This document shows positions 12,501 through 23,253 of a stretch of 64,000 nt of DNA, piece after piece. Under the pieces are notes generated by a model. That model saw only the letters and a list, made by a program, of their open reading frames with translations, ran no database searches and was not told the origin of the DNA. Position 1 is the stretch's first letter; each line of letters starts with the position of its first letter. The stretch spans positions 1,674,001-1,738,000 of the forward strand of contig JBAJFG010000297.1 in the NCBI GenBank assembly GCA_037903475.1. Reading direction: 5' to 3'. Made by a program: the position numbers and the translations under genes. The stretch is from Ancylostoma caninum (taxonomy: Eukaryota > Nematoda > Chromadorea > Rhabditida > Ancylostomatidae).

Positions 12501-15500
12501 GTTTCAGCTATTTAGAATCTCACAGATTTAGTTGATGGATATACATGCTTGATTTAAATTCTATTTTTCCGCACTTGAACGGAGAATAATCTCAATAGCT
12601 CGAATTGCTCTTGTTTCAGTGCGCGACTGGCGAAAATCACCGCATCATTCATTGGGGGATCGTCTGACGGTGATGATGGATGTGTTACTATCAGAGAGCT
12701 TGAGGACCAACTCATGGGTGTTCGGATAAAGGAAGTCGATAACCTAGCCGAGTTGAAAGAGATGCGCCAAAAGGTAAGGCTAATAAAGAAATAGCTCATT
12801 TTGAGCTCTCATACCTCGCTGAGCCCATTGGTCTCCCACTAGGCTCCCAGTTGACATTGAACTCACCGTTATCCATCGGCTATCCCACCTTCATCCCCTG
12901 AGTATGATGTCCGCCTCCACGTGTCCCACCCTAAGCCCACCATCGTTATTAATACCACTGTGGCCTTTCCCCGTTTGCTCGTGGTGGGCCTTCCATGCTC
13001 GTCCATTTCGCTGTGGAATTACCGTTTTCGGACCATTTGCTCGCCATTAGCTCAGCTGCCCTCCATGCCCACAATGGTGCACACTAGGTATTTGCCCACC
13101 ATTTCCCCATCATTACCACACCTATCCTCTTTCCCTTCGTCCCGTTTTAAACACCAGTGACCCACCAACTACCCTCAGTTATGTAGTTCACCAAGTCTCC
13201 TCCTTTCTTGCCCGGTATACGGTTGACATGCTGAATTTCAACCTTTGCGATAATGCTAGACCCACCGTAGTAAGAACGTTTACAGCATCTCCATTCCGTT
13301 CTACTCTAGGTGGAGGAACTAAAAAAAAATAGGAATCCCAGGAAATCATAGTAGTTAGAAACGTCGTGCGAATGGATTAGTTAGGGCATAACATTGACTA
13401 CAGTTAGGGTTCTTAACCGGCTTGGGAGCACTGTTCATAGTCACCGTATGAAGTTGTGGTAGGTGATTTAAGAAATCTTAGCCGAAGGCGATTATCCTTA
13501 TAATATGTATTGTATGCTTGTGTGTTCATAAATTTACTGCACTGAATGAAATGGCTTGGAATTTTCTGTGGCAGTTAGCTGTTTGGGTAGAGTGGTGAGG
13601 TTACACAATGTGTTCTCTGACATCCTATCTCTGTTGGGATTTGTGCAGAAGTGAATGTTATGAGTTTTCATTCATGCGGCTTCGCGATTTAGCATCAGTC
13701 CCATCGATAAACTGCTAGTAGAAGTGAAAAAAATCCGTGGTGTAGGTGTTTTACCAGCCCAGTAAGGGGATTGAGCCCGCAACCGCTTACATAGATTAAG
13801 AGCGTCGGTGCCAATTCAGGGGCCCAGAATTCTGATGTCTGTCCTGGAACGGCTGGTGCATGTGTTCTTCTTTTTGAACCTGTCTCAGCAGTGTTCCATA
13901 TCGTTTCTGTAGGTTAAAGTCAAGGTTCGGACAAAATTCCATCTCCCCCACAGCGACGCCTTGTACGTAAACTACAGGAAAATCACTGAAAAAGTCCCAC
14001 AACAAACGCTTTCCATCGACCAATTTCGGTACGGCGTTTGCGGGTTTGCGGTGTCCGTGCTTTCAAATGAGGTTATACGGAAAGGAAAAAGTTCATATTC
14101 AAAAGGACCGGTTGTCCGTTTGATGAGGTGGGAAGGTTCTATGAAGTGTACGTTAGGCTGCATGTCTCTGAGCGTCCTTCGTTCTTCAGTATGGACGCGC
14201 GCAGCCTTTGTCGGTTGAAGCGCATTTTCCCACGGCTAACGTACTCCTCGGACATTTGTCCCATATCTAGCGATAAAGCTTATATAGTTTGTTTCACCGG
14301 GGAACGTAGCTGGGAAGATTTTAGAGAAAGAGAGAACGCGAGAAATAGTGCTGTGCTTGAAGGGGCAGCCGAGAAGTGCAAATCATAGGCACGAATACTC
14401 AACTATCGTCGTTTTTGAAACCGATTATACCGAGATCTCAAACATGAGGTACGTGCTACACATATGATTTGGACTCCAAATAGGAAGGAACCTGGGTGGG
14501 CAAGATTTTGACCGGACCCTGCCTTTAAGTGTTGCGATCGTAGCGAACTGGGATGAACGGAAGCATTGTATAAGACCAGGTGTCGGAAGTTGGAGGAAGT
14601 GCAGAATCTGGTAAAATTGGTAAAATTTGAAGAGAAAAACAACTTGTATGAAGAATTTCAAAACTCAACCACTGCCATTGTTCCATAGATCTAGAAGCCA
14701 GAAGTTCGCATAACTCCAGAATTCAGGAACTTCCTGCACTTCAAAACCGGAATTCTGCTCGTCCCTGGTACTGAAATGTTAAGAGAATTGCTTTCATTGT
14801 TACGCTTTCCGTGACCCCGAGGGCTTCGTTCTACTTTAATTCCCTGTCTGATATTTGTTGTGCTGTAAGACATCGACATAAGTAATTGTCTTTTGATCAC
14901 AATTTGTTAAATTTTTCGCGGAAATCGGGTGTACACGGTTTTATTGTCTTTTGATCCCCTAAACAACTATATTTTATCGAGATTTCAGCTATGCTTCAGT
15001 GTGCCTTTGTGTGTTTTCAAGTAAGTAGGAGAACTACGTGCATTTTCAGGTTATGGAATTAGAAACGCAGAATCATGTCTGCACCAACCAAATTAGGAGA
15101 CAAGATGAAGAAATGAAGCGAGTTCGCGAGGAAATCGAAGCAGTGCAGAAGGTCAGACATTTCCATCAGTCACCATTTGTGTTTCGCTTGGTTTATGGAT
15201 CGCTCATCTGCACAAGTATTTGTTTTACAGTAAGTGATGGTTTTTAGGTGAGGCGTGAACTCGAAGCTTCGCTAAGACAGGAACGCCAACGCTGTGCACA
15301 GCGTGAATCTGAACTGAATGAGCAATGTATTATGGAACGACTAAAATACTCAGAGGCGATGCAATCTATACAAGATCTCCGGCAAATGATAACTCAACTC
15401 GAGCTTAAGGTGCATTAATAAGATGCTTACTTACTGGTTTCATCTAACTTTGCCGTACAACTTCACTTCTTCGTCGCCTTTTCCCGCGTCCGCGAAATAC

Positions 15501-17290
15501 AGATTTATCGGAGTTGCAAGAAAACGAGACGAGAAAAGAAAATGTGACAGAAAACTAAAAGACACGCTGTACTGTAAAAGTTTCGCGGAATTCTCCGAGC
15601 AAGACATTTTCTCTACCACTTCACGCTTCTATCGAGCATCTACGTAACTGCGCTTTTCTTCTTGCTTTGGTTTTCTTATTATTTGCTAATCTCAAGTGTT
15701 TGAAGGGGACTGTAAATATTGATGTTTCAGTAAGTACTTCTGTAGTTAGCCTGTTTACTCTTCATTCTCTTTTATTTTTGCAAATACATAGTTTGGTGCT
15801 GTGTGAGAAGTTCAAGAGTAATTGTTTTGGGTTACTGAATGTTATGAAACTTCCATGGCGCAGGGAATAACATTTAAACAGTAAATCTACCAGTAATTGT
15901 TCTCACTCCTAGAGTTACTAGGTCAGTAATATTGCTGGTTATCTATGATGTCTGTAGATAGTAAGGCTTAGTGAAGTCGGGCTCATTTCCCATCCCAATT
16001 TTCTAACGGGAAGTCCCATATACTTGGCTCTAGAGCACGGGGGGGGGGGTTACTGGTTCACTTTGCCACAAAAGTGATATTACAAAGTTTGTAAGTCATT
16101 ATTTTTCGGCAAGGAATCATGATTATTCAGGACTACCTATCTGAAACGTTTTGAAAGTCTTTGTTTACAGAAAGCTGAAGGATGGACCCAAAATCAGCTT
16201 CGAGGGACATCCGTATGTGAGGTTGACGACGATTCCGTAAGTATTTGATGTAGCGTTTGTCTACGAACTTGTTTCTATTTCCAGTAGGAAGTAATTACTT
16301 CAACGATAAATATTCAATAGTGTGATACTCCCTAGTCCTGGGGAACGTATCACCTTTTTCTCTTCCTTCACCCATCAAGAAAGAAGAACAAACCTGCAAT
16401 GAGTGTAGTTTGAAATACATGCTTGATTTCAATTTTACAATACAGTTCTGGCAGTAATTTTTGGACTGAGTGACGTTCTAAAAATTTTTGAAATCTTTTT
16501 TCCTAATCTAGTGATCAGAAAGTGAGAAAGCCCTACTTGAAACGTGGTTTGCAACAATTCTCCGTCATTTTTGCAACGTTCAGGCATCGCACGAATTTCA
16601 CGCGGCCTGGATCGGGTTACGCGATGCTTTTATGATTTTAGGCACGTGCATCGTCGAAATCACGTGATGCAAGTGTTTAACTTTATATAAGATTCGATTT
16701 TGTGATGGAAGCAACAGATTTCTGACACGATTGTGATGCATTTGCTTGTGATGCATATTTCATGCACATTCCGTTCTAACCATTGTTTTCCCATGCATCT
16801 GATGATGTGATCCATACCATGGTCTTGAAAATTCTTGAGAACCGGAGAATTGCTCCAAACTCAAAGATTTTTGAGTATAATAACTTTTTCGAACAAATTT
16901 ACCAGATATGACGTTTTCTTGAGCCCTCAGTTAACGCACAGACCTTTCTCTGCAATGTGAATATTTCATGAAAGCTTATACTGTTTTCTATTTTATGGTG
17001 TTAGCTTCAGACATCTCACTTGTCGATTGGATCGAACGGGGATGTGTTCTCGCTAGGCTCTGAAGATATGAACGCTCTCGTTGCGGATATGACTGTCAAG
17101 GTACCGGTACTGGACGAGCTTCTGGAGGAGGGATCTAATACGGAAACGGAAGACCGTCGTCCAAAAGTAAGTAGCTGATTTGCTCGCTTGTGGTAACTGG
17201 TTTTCGGTGGATTCTTGTTCCTTGTTGACAACAATAATTGAAAATAAATTCCAGGAGAAGTGCGATGATATAAGCACTGCAAGTTCCTGA
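450..17290 (+). CDS. EVI5: EVI5-type Rab GTPase-activating protein, C-terminal coiled-coil part (12 exons)
   Basis: Exons 450-510, 8382-8474, 8534-8649, 10632-10797, 11816-11977, 12156-12265, 12620-12773, 15050-15151, 15248-15409, 16171-16236, 17011-17166 and 17255-17290 join in one open frame of 460 codons ending in TGA. The product follows the EVI5/EVI5L order known from vertebrates: LEKDY, RLRTENRLLRQRI, ADRLVKGQ, LQEELISVKMREAE, LAELEQHW, a Ser/Thr/Asn-rich linker, RELEDQLMGVRIKE, VMELETQN, IRRQDEEMK, then an acidic tail with TETED. These are heptad-rich coiled coils that in EVI5 follow the TBC domain, which accelerates GTP hydrolysis on Rab GTPases in membrane traffic and cytokinesis. 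The TBC domain and start codon lie upstream of the window. Nearly all donors are GTAAG-like and acceptors TTTCAG-like. The gene looks intact here; its last two exons are duplicated at 29.7 and 44.9 kb. Family assignment is from remembered EVI5 sequence. Confidence 0.9.
511..8381 (+). other. 7.9-kb EVI5 intron
   Basis: The exons at 450 and 8,382 are adjacent in EVI5 (VELR/RLRTENR), so this whole stretch is one intron. It contains A/T-rich DNA, a candidate antisense exon at 992-1,226, a possible alternative first exon near 4,744, and a short segment near 5,600 faintly similar to the retroelement relic at 62.2 kb. I see no intact transposon in it. Confidence 0.75.
992..1226 (-). CDS. Candidate terminal exon of an unknown antisense gene
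   Basis: On the minus strand a strong nematode acceptor (cttcttttcag, 1,227 on the plus strand) opens 78 codons ending in TGA. They include CIPNTLGAGDRY, a cysteine-rich stretch (CRNYESPCDSCRNEP) and a hydrophobic end (HIIVIDVTW). No protein family is recognised. Upstream minus-strand sequence to 1,429 stays open but has no clear donor. It could be a small nested gene, a pseudogene exon or chance. Confidence 0.25.
8382..8474 (+). CDS. EVI5: EVI5 exon: RLRTENRLL coiled coil
   Basis: 31 codons between ctctttcag and gtaagg, phase 0 on both sides. RLRTENRLLRQRI and ALADRLVKGQ are the most conserved EVI5 words and anchor the family call. Confidence 0.93.
8534..8649 (+). CDS. EVI5: EVI5 exon: AQEAEN / LEQAYDTI
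   Basis: 116 nt between ctccag and gtaggc. Encodes VNLAQEAENSINIAHELSKL and then LEQAYDTI. Ends in phase 2. The upstream intron is only 59 nt. Confidence 0.9.
8650..10631 (+). other. EVI5 intron carrying a fold-back element
   Basis: Intron between the LEQAYDTI and HIHSLQQ exons. The centre is occupied by the inverted-repeat element at 9,225-10,121; the rest shows nothing recognisable. Confidence 0.7.
9225..10121. mobile_element. GC-rich fold-back (inverted-repeat) element
   Basis: The left arm, about 9,225-9,457, and right arm, about 9,863-10,121, are imperfect reverse complements. Both start outside with CACCACGGAACAAACGTC, share GTGGCGGGCATTTTGCCAGC and GATTTATCGATTACTTCATT, and end with TCGTTGATTTTTCATC near the centre. 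The right arm has an extra GC-rich block rich in GCGCAACACCGC. The ~400-bp middle is A/T-rich and non-coding. No transposase is present and no target duplication is clear. It is most likely a MITE or fold-back element. Confidence 0.7.
10632..10797 (+). CDS. EVI5: EVI5 exon: HIHSLQQELIES coiled coil
   Basis: 166 nt between gttgcag and gtaagt. The first G completes an Arg codon, followed by 55 codons including IEHIHSLQQELIESHNRQ. Less conserved than its neighbours, but the phase fits both sides. Confidence 0.85.
11521..11534 (+). repeat. Poly-G run
   Basis: GTGGGGGGGGGGG inside an intron. Similar G or C runs occur at 67-77, 16,039-16,048, 24,238-24,247, 26,307-26,317 and 32,110-32,120, so they are a recurring feature of this DNA. 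Confidence 0.8.
11816..11977 (+). CDS. EVI5: EVI5 exon: LQEELISVKMREAE ... LAELEQHW
   Basis: 54 codons between tttttcag and gtaagt. LQEELISVKMREAE, KEMRQRLAELEQHW closely follow the EVI5 repeat LQEEL-VKLREAE ... LRQxVxxLEEHW. Confidence 0.93.
12156..12265 (+). CDS. EVI5: EVI5 exon: Ser/Asn-rich linker
   Basis: 110 nt between cctttag and gtaag. Encodes a polar linker with many Ser, Thr and Asn (SNEAASNDSTNSTSLSVNSA). It sits where EVI5 has a variable insertion between two coiled-coil repeats. Confidence 0.85.
12620..12773 (+). CDS. EVI5: EVI5 exon: RELEDQLMGVRIKE repeat
   Basis: 154 nt between gtttcag and gtaagg, completing an Arg codon and adding 51 codons. Contains an acidic loop (SSDGDDG), then RELEDQLMGVRIKEVDNL and ELKEMRQK, the second LQDEL-type EVI5 repeat. 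Confidence 0.9.
12774..15049 (+). other. 2.3-kb EVI5 intron
   Basis: The first 400 bases (about 12,820-13,200) are C/T-rich and repeat loose variants of CCCACCAT, suggesting a decayed low-complexity array. The stretch 13,900-14,390 is open in several frames but has no recognisable product. Nothing else stands out. Confidence 0.6.
15050..15151 (+). CDS. EVI5: EVI5 exon: VMELETQNHVCTNQIRRQ
   Basis: 34 codons after cattttcag. MELETQN...NQIRRQDEE is a signature EVI5 segment. The donor is gtcaga, weaker than the others, and the 96-nt intron contains a competing acceptor (tttacag) upstream of the in-frame one. Confidence 0.9.
15248..15409 (+). CDS. EVI5: EVI5 exon: RRELEASLRQERQR coiled coil
   Basis: 54 codons between tttttag and gtgcat. 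Encodes RRELEASLRQERQRCAQ then ERLKYSEAMQSIQDL and ITQLELK. Heptads continue throughout. Phase 0 at both ends. Confidence 0.9.
16171..16236 (+). CDS. EVI5: EVI5 exon: short acidic exon
   Basis: 22 codons between gtttacag and gtaagt. Encodes KAEGWTQNQLRGTSV followed by CEVDDDS. Phase 0 at both ends fits its neighbours. The coiled coil ends here. Confidence 0.8.
17011..17166 (+). CDS. EVI5: EVI5 exon: acidic tail with TETED
   Basis: 52 codons between gcttcag and gtaagt. Encodes a Gly/Ser/Asp-rich tail with FSLGSEDMN and NTETEDRRPK, resembling the ESETED tail of EVI5. Duplicated, 42 nt shorter, at 29,714 and 44,954. Confidence 0.87.
17255..17290 (+). CDS. EVI5: EVI5 terminal exon (EKCDDISTASS, stop)
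   Basis: 11 codons plus TGA after attccag. Closes the frame; the duplicated copies at 29,912 and 45,152 keep the same acceptor and stop. Confidence 0.85.
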   Translation, partial: EKCDDISTASS

Positions 17291-18082
17291 AAACAAATTC
17301 TTACATAGTTGGTGTCGCTATTTCTGTGATATTTCTTTCCTTAATTCGATCAGTTGTTGTTCATATTTTTACAGCATACTTTTATCCCACGGTTCCGACG
17401 TTCTTTTATCTCCTGTACAGCAGTTTTTTTTTCTTTTGTGACGCGGTACATCTCATTTACTTCTAATTTATTGTGATTCTTCCCCGTCTACCCTACATTA
17501 ACTGTTTTGTCATACCCTTTGAAGGATAAGGTGTGTATTTGTTGATCACAGTATGAAACACCGATTCGCGGCCCTGGGTTCAAGTGAAGTTTTGGTTCTC
17601 TTTTCATGCGCAATGCTTTCGTGCCGACTCGTTCGTCAACAGCCTTTGTGATCCATTTTCCGAGCTAACACCCAAATAGCATTCCCATTCCCGATTGTAT
17701 TTCGCAACATAGTCGTCCACTACAGGCAATATCGTCACTGTCATTTACACTGGTTCGTGTCCATTAACTATTGTGGATTTCCGATTTCATGTCAAAAGCT
17801 TGTGATCATATATTGTGGCCTTCGTTCACGTTTCATAATGCGGTATTTTGTAATTGCTCATTGAGAGATTTGTGAGGATTAGTTATAAACTTTTATTCAT
17901 TTGTGTTCAGAAATTCACAGTTACATGTGATAGCGGCATTGCGACGGTGAAATTCCAAGTTGAAAATTAACGTTACTTGAAACAACAGTAGTAACATTTC
18001 TAGTTCCTTACCCATCGCACCTAGGCTTTAACAGACGCGTTAAAGGCGTTAGCAACTTCATTTTTTTTTTACTCTGGCTCAT

Positions 18083-18126
18083 CAAGTTTTTTTTCGATAG
18101 CCTCCAAGTTTTTTTTCGATAGCCTC
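18083..18126 (+). repeat. 22-bp tandem duplication
   Basis: Two exact units of CAAGTTTTTTTTCGATAGCC plus TC, side by side in the EVI5 downstream region. Confidence 0.85.
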
Positions 18127-18255
18127 TATAGATAGGATTTTCAGGCGGTTTCACCGTTGAACCACCATTAGCAGCGATTCCTCCTTTATACTTTTTTTTT
18201 CTTTTTTATCCACACAGACATGTAAGTAAATAATTAAACGTGTAGGTACGTTTTG

Positions 18256-18261
18256 AATAAA
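18256..18261 (+). promoter_or_regulatory. Possible poly(A) signal
   Basis: AATAAA followed by an A-rich stretch, 966 bp after the EVI5 stop. It is the first clear AATAAA on this strand downstream of the gene. The distance is long for a nematode 3' UTR, so a variant signal nearer the stop may be used instead. Confidence 0.3.
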
Positions 18262-20179
18262 TCTTAAAAAAAGACCTCGGAACTGTGGTGGGCTGTGTGC
18301 TTACGACGAGCACATGTAGAATAGGTTACGATATAAGTACAGCAGGGTACAGCTTAGGTAGTGCGTCTGCAATTACGAATCAGACTCTTTGGGAGTGGAC
18401 GGAATTAAACTTTGAAGGTACCAGTCGGAAGCTCTCGAGCTCCTGATTTCAAATATCTAACATATAAATATTCTGTTCGAGCTCAAACTAGCGAGAACAA
18501 AACGATGTCGTTTCGTAGGTTTTCTTATGTTCACACGCGATTAAAAGAGGTCCGAAACAACTTCCTCCAAACATAAGCAGAGTAGCCGCCAAAGTAGACT
18601 TTACCGCAACATTGGTTCGATTGCTGGTGAATGGTCCGTCAGAAAAGTTGCTTAGATGAGGGTGAAAATCTGGAAGAAAAGTGTGCGTGGCGACTGTTAT
18701 TCAGAGACATGAAACTGAAGTTCCACCGGCCAGTGGTCGTAAGTGTGTGATCCGCGTCTTAACAATATTCTCATTACGACCTATAATTAATTCATCATAG
18801 GCTGCATTTATTCTCCTTCTTATGACGGTACAAACCTTTTATTTTCGCTAAAATTGATGAAATGATTAAAACCGCTCACTCATCTCCGCAGAATCAGGCG
18901 TTCATATACAATACCACTGACAACAGCAAGTTCAAGAAGTTATCAAAAGTCCTCAAAGACGTTGTTTACGATAATCTTTTCATCAAATATCATGAAGGGG
19001 GCGTAAAACTTGCTTCTGCTCTGAAGATTTTCTTCAAACTTTGTGCCCCTGAAAGCCAGCCAGCTACTTTTAGGTCACCGTGTACATGGGTGTCATTCAT
19101 ACCACTTTGATGTTTGCCTACTGTTATATAGTGAAACCTCCTACGAGACTCATCCTGCGCTGTCCTCTCATCAATAGAAACAGTAGTCAGCCAGCCGATA
19201 CAGCGCCGCAGCCGTAATTGCAGACAAAGACGCAGACGCTCTCTTTACTGCCCGACTATATTTGTAACGAAATCCTGAAATGAATGCTGCTAACCCAACA
19301 TGAGAGCGCATTTTCCACGAAACTCTGTTGCTTGTGTTATTCGAAGCGATGTGTTCTTTTCTGTTGGAGTATCGCCAGCAACTTCTGGAGCCGGGATGGT
19401 TGGTCTTGGAAATTTGAGATGCTGCGGTTTATGTTTATGTTTATTCACTCATCTTGGTTGGCGATACGTTTCTTTCTTGAGAGCCGTATTATAATAGAAT
19501 GAGGATGCAGGTTGAAAACTAAAAGAACGGGAAAACTGAATGCGGGTCCAGCGGGCTTCCTAGGAGAGACACGCAGTGTATAGGATGCCCGAATCACGAT
19601 TAGCTTTTCCAGCGAGCCTGGGTGCGGAGTCTAGCTGGAATTACCCCGGGTGAATTGTTAATACTCCATGTTTCAGAAGGGAAGTCCAACAAAGTAGACA
19701 CATACAATAAGGGAAAATGAGAGTCTCGATAAAATATGTGGAAGCAAGAGCTAAAATGTAAGATTTGGCCAGGTAGCAATAAGAATTTAATATCACGACA
19801 ATCGATCGACGAAACAAAAGATTCAAATGCTCAATGGGTTATAAGATGACGAGAGTACAGCTTTGAACGTAGGAATAGGATTGATGGGTTCTCACGAAGG
19901 TGCCGCTGGTCTGTGCAAGACTGCTGAGAAACCCCATTTCCGTGCTCCAATTTTTAAGGAGCCTTTGTGTGGAGCTAAGAAACTTTCCGAATAATTCACA
20001 CCAGGAAGCGCATCTCTTGAGTAAATTCGTATTCCTCGTGAGAGTTCCTCATCAACTTCCTAACAGAATAGAAACTGTCTACCTTGCATGACTAGCAAAG
20101 GAGTTCACGGTCCGGAAACCCTTCAATTCCGCCTTGGCTCCGGAATCAATGCGAGATTTCAGGGACTTGGGTGTATAGC
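18262..20179. other. Intergenic, no confident gene
   Basis: A plus-strand open stretch at 18,862-19,110 (with KFKKLSKVLKDVVYDNLF) is coding-like in composition but has no recognised family or splice partners. Near 19,200 the words CGCAGCCGTAATTGCAG match 2,883-2,899 and mark a dispersed repeat. Confidence 0.4.
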
Positions 20180-21530
20180 GTTCGGTGCGATCCAATTAAC
20201 AGCGAGAAACTACAGGGTGGTCCAAAATTACGGCGACAAGAGCGCGATGCGCATTTTTCGACTTATCTCGAGTTTTGTAGTTTTGCATCCAATCTTTTGC
20301 TGTTCATTTGTTCAATTGTACAGCTTCTTCCAAAACATTACCTAACACTATGATTTTTAGGAACAGCTAGGCCGTCAGTCAAGCATAGTTTTACTACCCA
20401 ATTACATTTTCTGTGTAGGCTTGGCGCGCATGTTGTGTTAATGTGTAAAATTTCACAAGAGGAGCACTAAGCAGTACATCGAAAAGTGCAAGGTGTGGGA
20501 AACAGAAATACGTTAAGGTCATTGTGAATGGCCACTTACCTTGGTTATGAGGTCCAGAATTTCGTGCGGATACGCCGAAATTCAACGCGGGCTGAGGATG
20601 CTTTTCAATTCTAATCACCATCATTAAATGTATTATGAGGGAAATATTTCTCAGAACTTTGAGAATGGAAGTTGATGAGCCTAATAAGTTCCATTCCCCT
20701 CCATAAACAGTGAAAATAGAACCAGAAACAGCCCTAAAGTACGTTTTTGCTCTGTTTTTGCAAAGGAAGTCATGTCCGCTTCCTTATAAATCTTATTTTC
20801 AGCACTCATTCGAGCAGATTTCTCGTTATGATATTCATTTGAGGACAAAAACTGACTTCACTATCATAAAAATTGTTTAATCCTTGGAGCAAACGCTTTT
20901 AGATAGGGCAGATTATCTAGGAAGACTGCACTTCCGCCCACAGCAGGCGACTAGTTCGAATTCTCCATGTGTTTTCTCGCCGGGGGTAGGAGAAATCGTG
21001 GGACGTGATGTAGATTTTGTTCGTTGTAAAGTGAGAAATATCGTATTGGAAATAAAGTTTCCAACTCGTTTTCCAACGTTAGATATGAACCTTTTAGCGT
21101 GTCTCTGTAATTTTGGACCACCCTGTAGAGATATGCTCCAGGGATCATTAGCGTCTTTTCCACTTGCTCGCACCTTTAATTGTGCTGATCGCTCGCAACC
21201 GAGCTGGCCACATCCCCAGGGACTCCCCTCGCCGCAACATTCGCGCGCGCGACATCGCGTTTCTTGATGGAGAAGATGTAAAATGTATATACTTAATTTC
21301 GATCTTGGTAAAAAATCGAAAACCTGGGAAACAGAACATTTATTCGGGGGTTGCTCGACATGCTAATTACGAATTTGATATCTATTTTGTATCATGAAGC
21401 TATTTTAGTGGCGTATCAACAAGAATGCGGCAGATGCTGAACTTTTCCGAATCTTCTCAAAGTTTGCAAACAGGGGTTATTCTTCGTTCTGGTCACGAAT
21501 TCAGCATCTATTTTGTATTATGATGTCATT
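20180..21530. repeat. Dispersed repeat, interrupted copy
   Basis: Sequence on both sides of the element at 20,213-21,125 matches the uninterrupted stretch 32,537-33,033: TCCAATTAACAGCGAGAAAC on the left, GAGATATGCTCCAGGGATCA and later GAACTTTTC-GAATCTTCTC on the right. The copies are clearly diverged. Confidence 0.8.
20213..21125. mobile_element. Non-autonomous mariner/Tc1-type element, 913 bp, TA-flanked
   Basis: Begins CAGGGTGGTCCAAAATTAC and ends with its exact reverse complement, GTAATTTTGGACCACCCTG. The 19-bp exact terminal repeats extend imperfectly further in. TA lies directly on each side (20,211-20,212 and 21,126-21,127). The uninterrupted repeat at 32,537 reads GAGAAAC-TA-GAGATATG, exactly the empty site with a single TA. 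TA target duplication and this TIR type are hallmarks of the IS630-Tc1-mariner superfamily. No transposase or DDE/D motif is visible, so it would need an enzyme supplied in trans. Confidence 0.88.
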
Positions 21531-23253
21531 ATTTGTCAATTGAGGGACAGACGGGTGCACCTTCTTTCTTGAAGCTATCGACTAGGATCTGTATTTATAA
21601 GCATTAGATGAAGAAACTTGATCTACCACCACTCGAAATTTGAAAAGCGTTAAAGCATTACAAAACGAAACTAGGAATGTTCCTTTGCGAAAATTTTCAT
21701 GTAGTAATCTAGATTCTTCATGAATATGCATTAGCAAATACCAGGTTATTCCACGTGTTCCGCTCTGGAATTGGTGTTTTCTCGAATAATATATTCTTAT
21801 TGTTAGTTCCGGTTGACAATGTTGACAATACATCTGCAAAGTGGCAATCCGGCGGCACTGTATCCTGGAGGTACGCCTGCAGTCACAGTGCATATCTGCG
21901 AGGCATTTCTTACACCTCATCTGGCGATGGTTTAGTGATCGATTACGCAGAAAACAACGCAAATATACATACAACTAAAACATTCTAGAGCAATATTATG
22001 AAGTGAAGCTACATAGCGTTAAGTTAATGGTGCTTCACATGCTTAAATATTATATTATTTGTTAACAACGCTGGGAACTCTAATTTCAAAGACCAATTTA
22101 ATGAGAAAGATCGAAAGAATTGTAGTGGCTAAATTCCTCAAAATTGCGCACAGGTTTCACTTCCACTTCTTCATGTTTCTCGTTTTTACTTATGTACGTA
22201 GGAACAGAAATTTTTAAAGCTTGAAAGGGTCCGAGACAAGAGGTGCGCTCGCTCGTTAGCTGGGTCATGTCGCACCTCGACCGCACCTTCCCACAGGCAG
22301 AGGCAGCCATGGCTACAGTATCCATCTGCCTCTGAACCCTTCATAGCTAGAGAAGACAGCTAGTGGGACAACTCGCACGAATCGTCGCGAGCGATGGACC
22401 GTCGTTGCAGTGGTAGTACAACTTGATAATATAGAAAAGAACTAATTCGCGCAAAACCTTTTTTTATATCTCAACGCAAGTGAATAAGTATGATTTTCAA
22501 GATTAAGCTCTCAATCACTGATTGATCTTCTGGGTCACAAGGGCATCCATAAGATTCTGGCCTAGTCCTTTGAAGTTCTTTTCATCTTGTCAATTTATTT
22601 AATTCAATAGGTTTCATGAGGATTTTCACCACGTTAGCAGATATACCTGATGTAGACGCTTTTTGCTTTCTTTTTCTGATTCCGCTGAAGTGCCTCATCA
22701 AACTTTGTTTTTAACTTAATCATTGGTCTTGTAGATCTGCCTGACTTCACTCATTACTCCGTGCTTAGGACGTCAAGTCTTCGCACGGAATTTGCTGCTT
22801 GTTACAGTACAAAAAAAACGCTAGAGAATGTCTTTTTCGCTTGAGAAAAGCTTCCAAGACTTTTCGACTGTTCAACTGATATCTCGACTGTTAAACTGCA
22901 TCATCGAGAAGCTTGTGGAGCTGCGTAGTCTAAAACTTTGCTTAGAAAGTAAAAGAAAGGGAGCTTCGGGTAGATCCTTGCACATTCATTGCTCTCAGAA
23001 TCAATCTTTCTTGTTTGTGTTTTATTTCGTTGCAATTTTTCTTTGGTGGAGCTTGAGTTCATCAGTCACTGAGTGGTGCTTGCGAAAGTGACCTAGCACT
23101 ACGGAAAAGATCAACTTTGCCTGTAGCATATCCTTAGGAAGGAATATTTCCTGCAAGCGGAGAACTAGGGAGTGGGGGATCACCTGATAACAACTCAAGA
23201 CAAATTAATTAGTCGTAGACGTGCTCTCCGAGTTTCGACTACAGACCCTAAAA
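21531..23253. other. Intergenic, repeat-derived, no confident gene
   Basis: Contains AGAGGTGCGCTCG near 22,239, shared with 33,398 and 48,638, so parts derive from the same dispersed repeat. Open stretches on both strands show no recognisable domain. Confidence 0.4.

Larger units (their letters stand above)
16577..18021 (+). repeat. Source segment of the EVI5 3'-end duplication
   Basis: This segment, holding the last two EVI5 exons and ~730 bp of downstream DNA, recurs at 29,345-30,464 and 44,585-45,704. Left edge is near GTTCAGGCAT, right edge at CCCATCGCACC. The copies lack ~200 bp present here (about 17,563-17,766) and 42 nt of the penultimate exon. Confidence 0.88.

Noticed and set aside
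13740..13790. tRNA on the minus strand (GCGGTTGCGGGCTCAATCC)
   Set aside because: Only a T-arm-like word; no matching acceptor stem or A box at the right distance.
22098..22325. Minus-strand 75-codon ORF
   Set aside because: It overlaps the dispersed repeat word AGAGGTGCGCTCG shared with 33.4 kb and has no domain.
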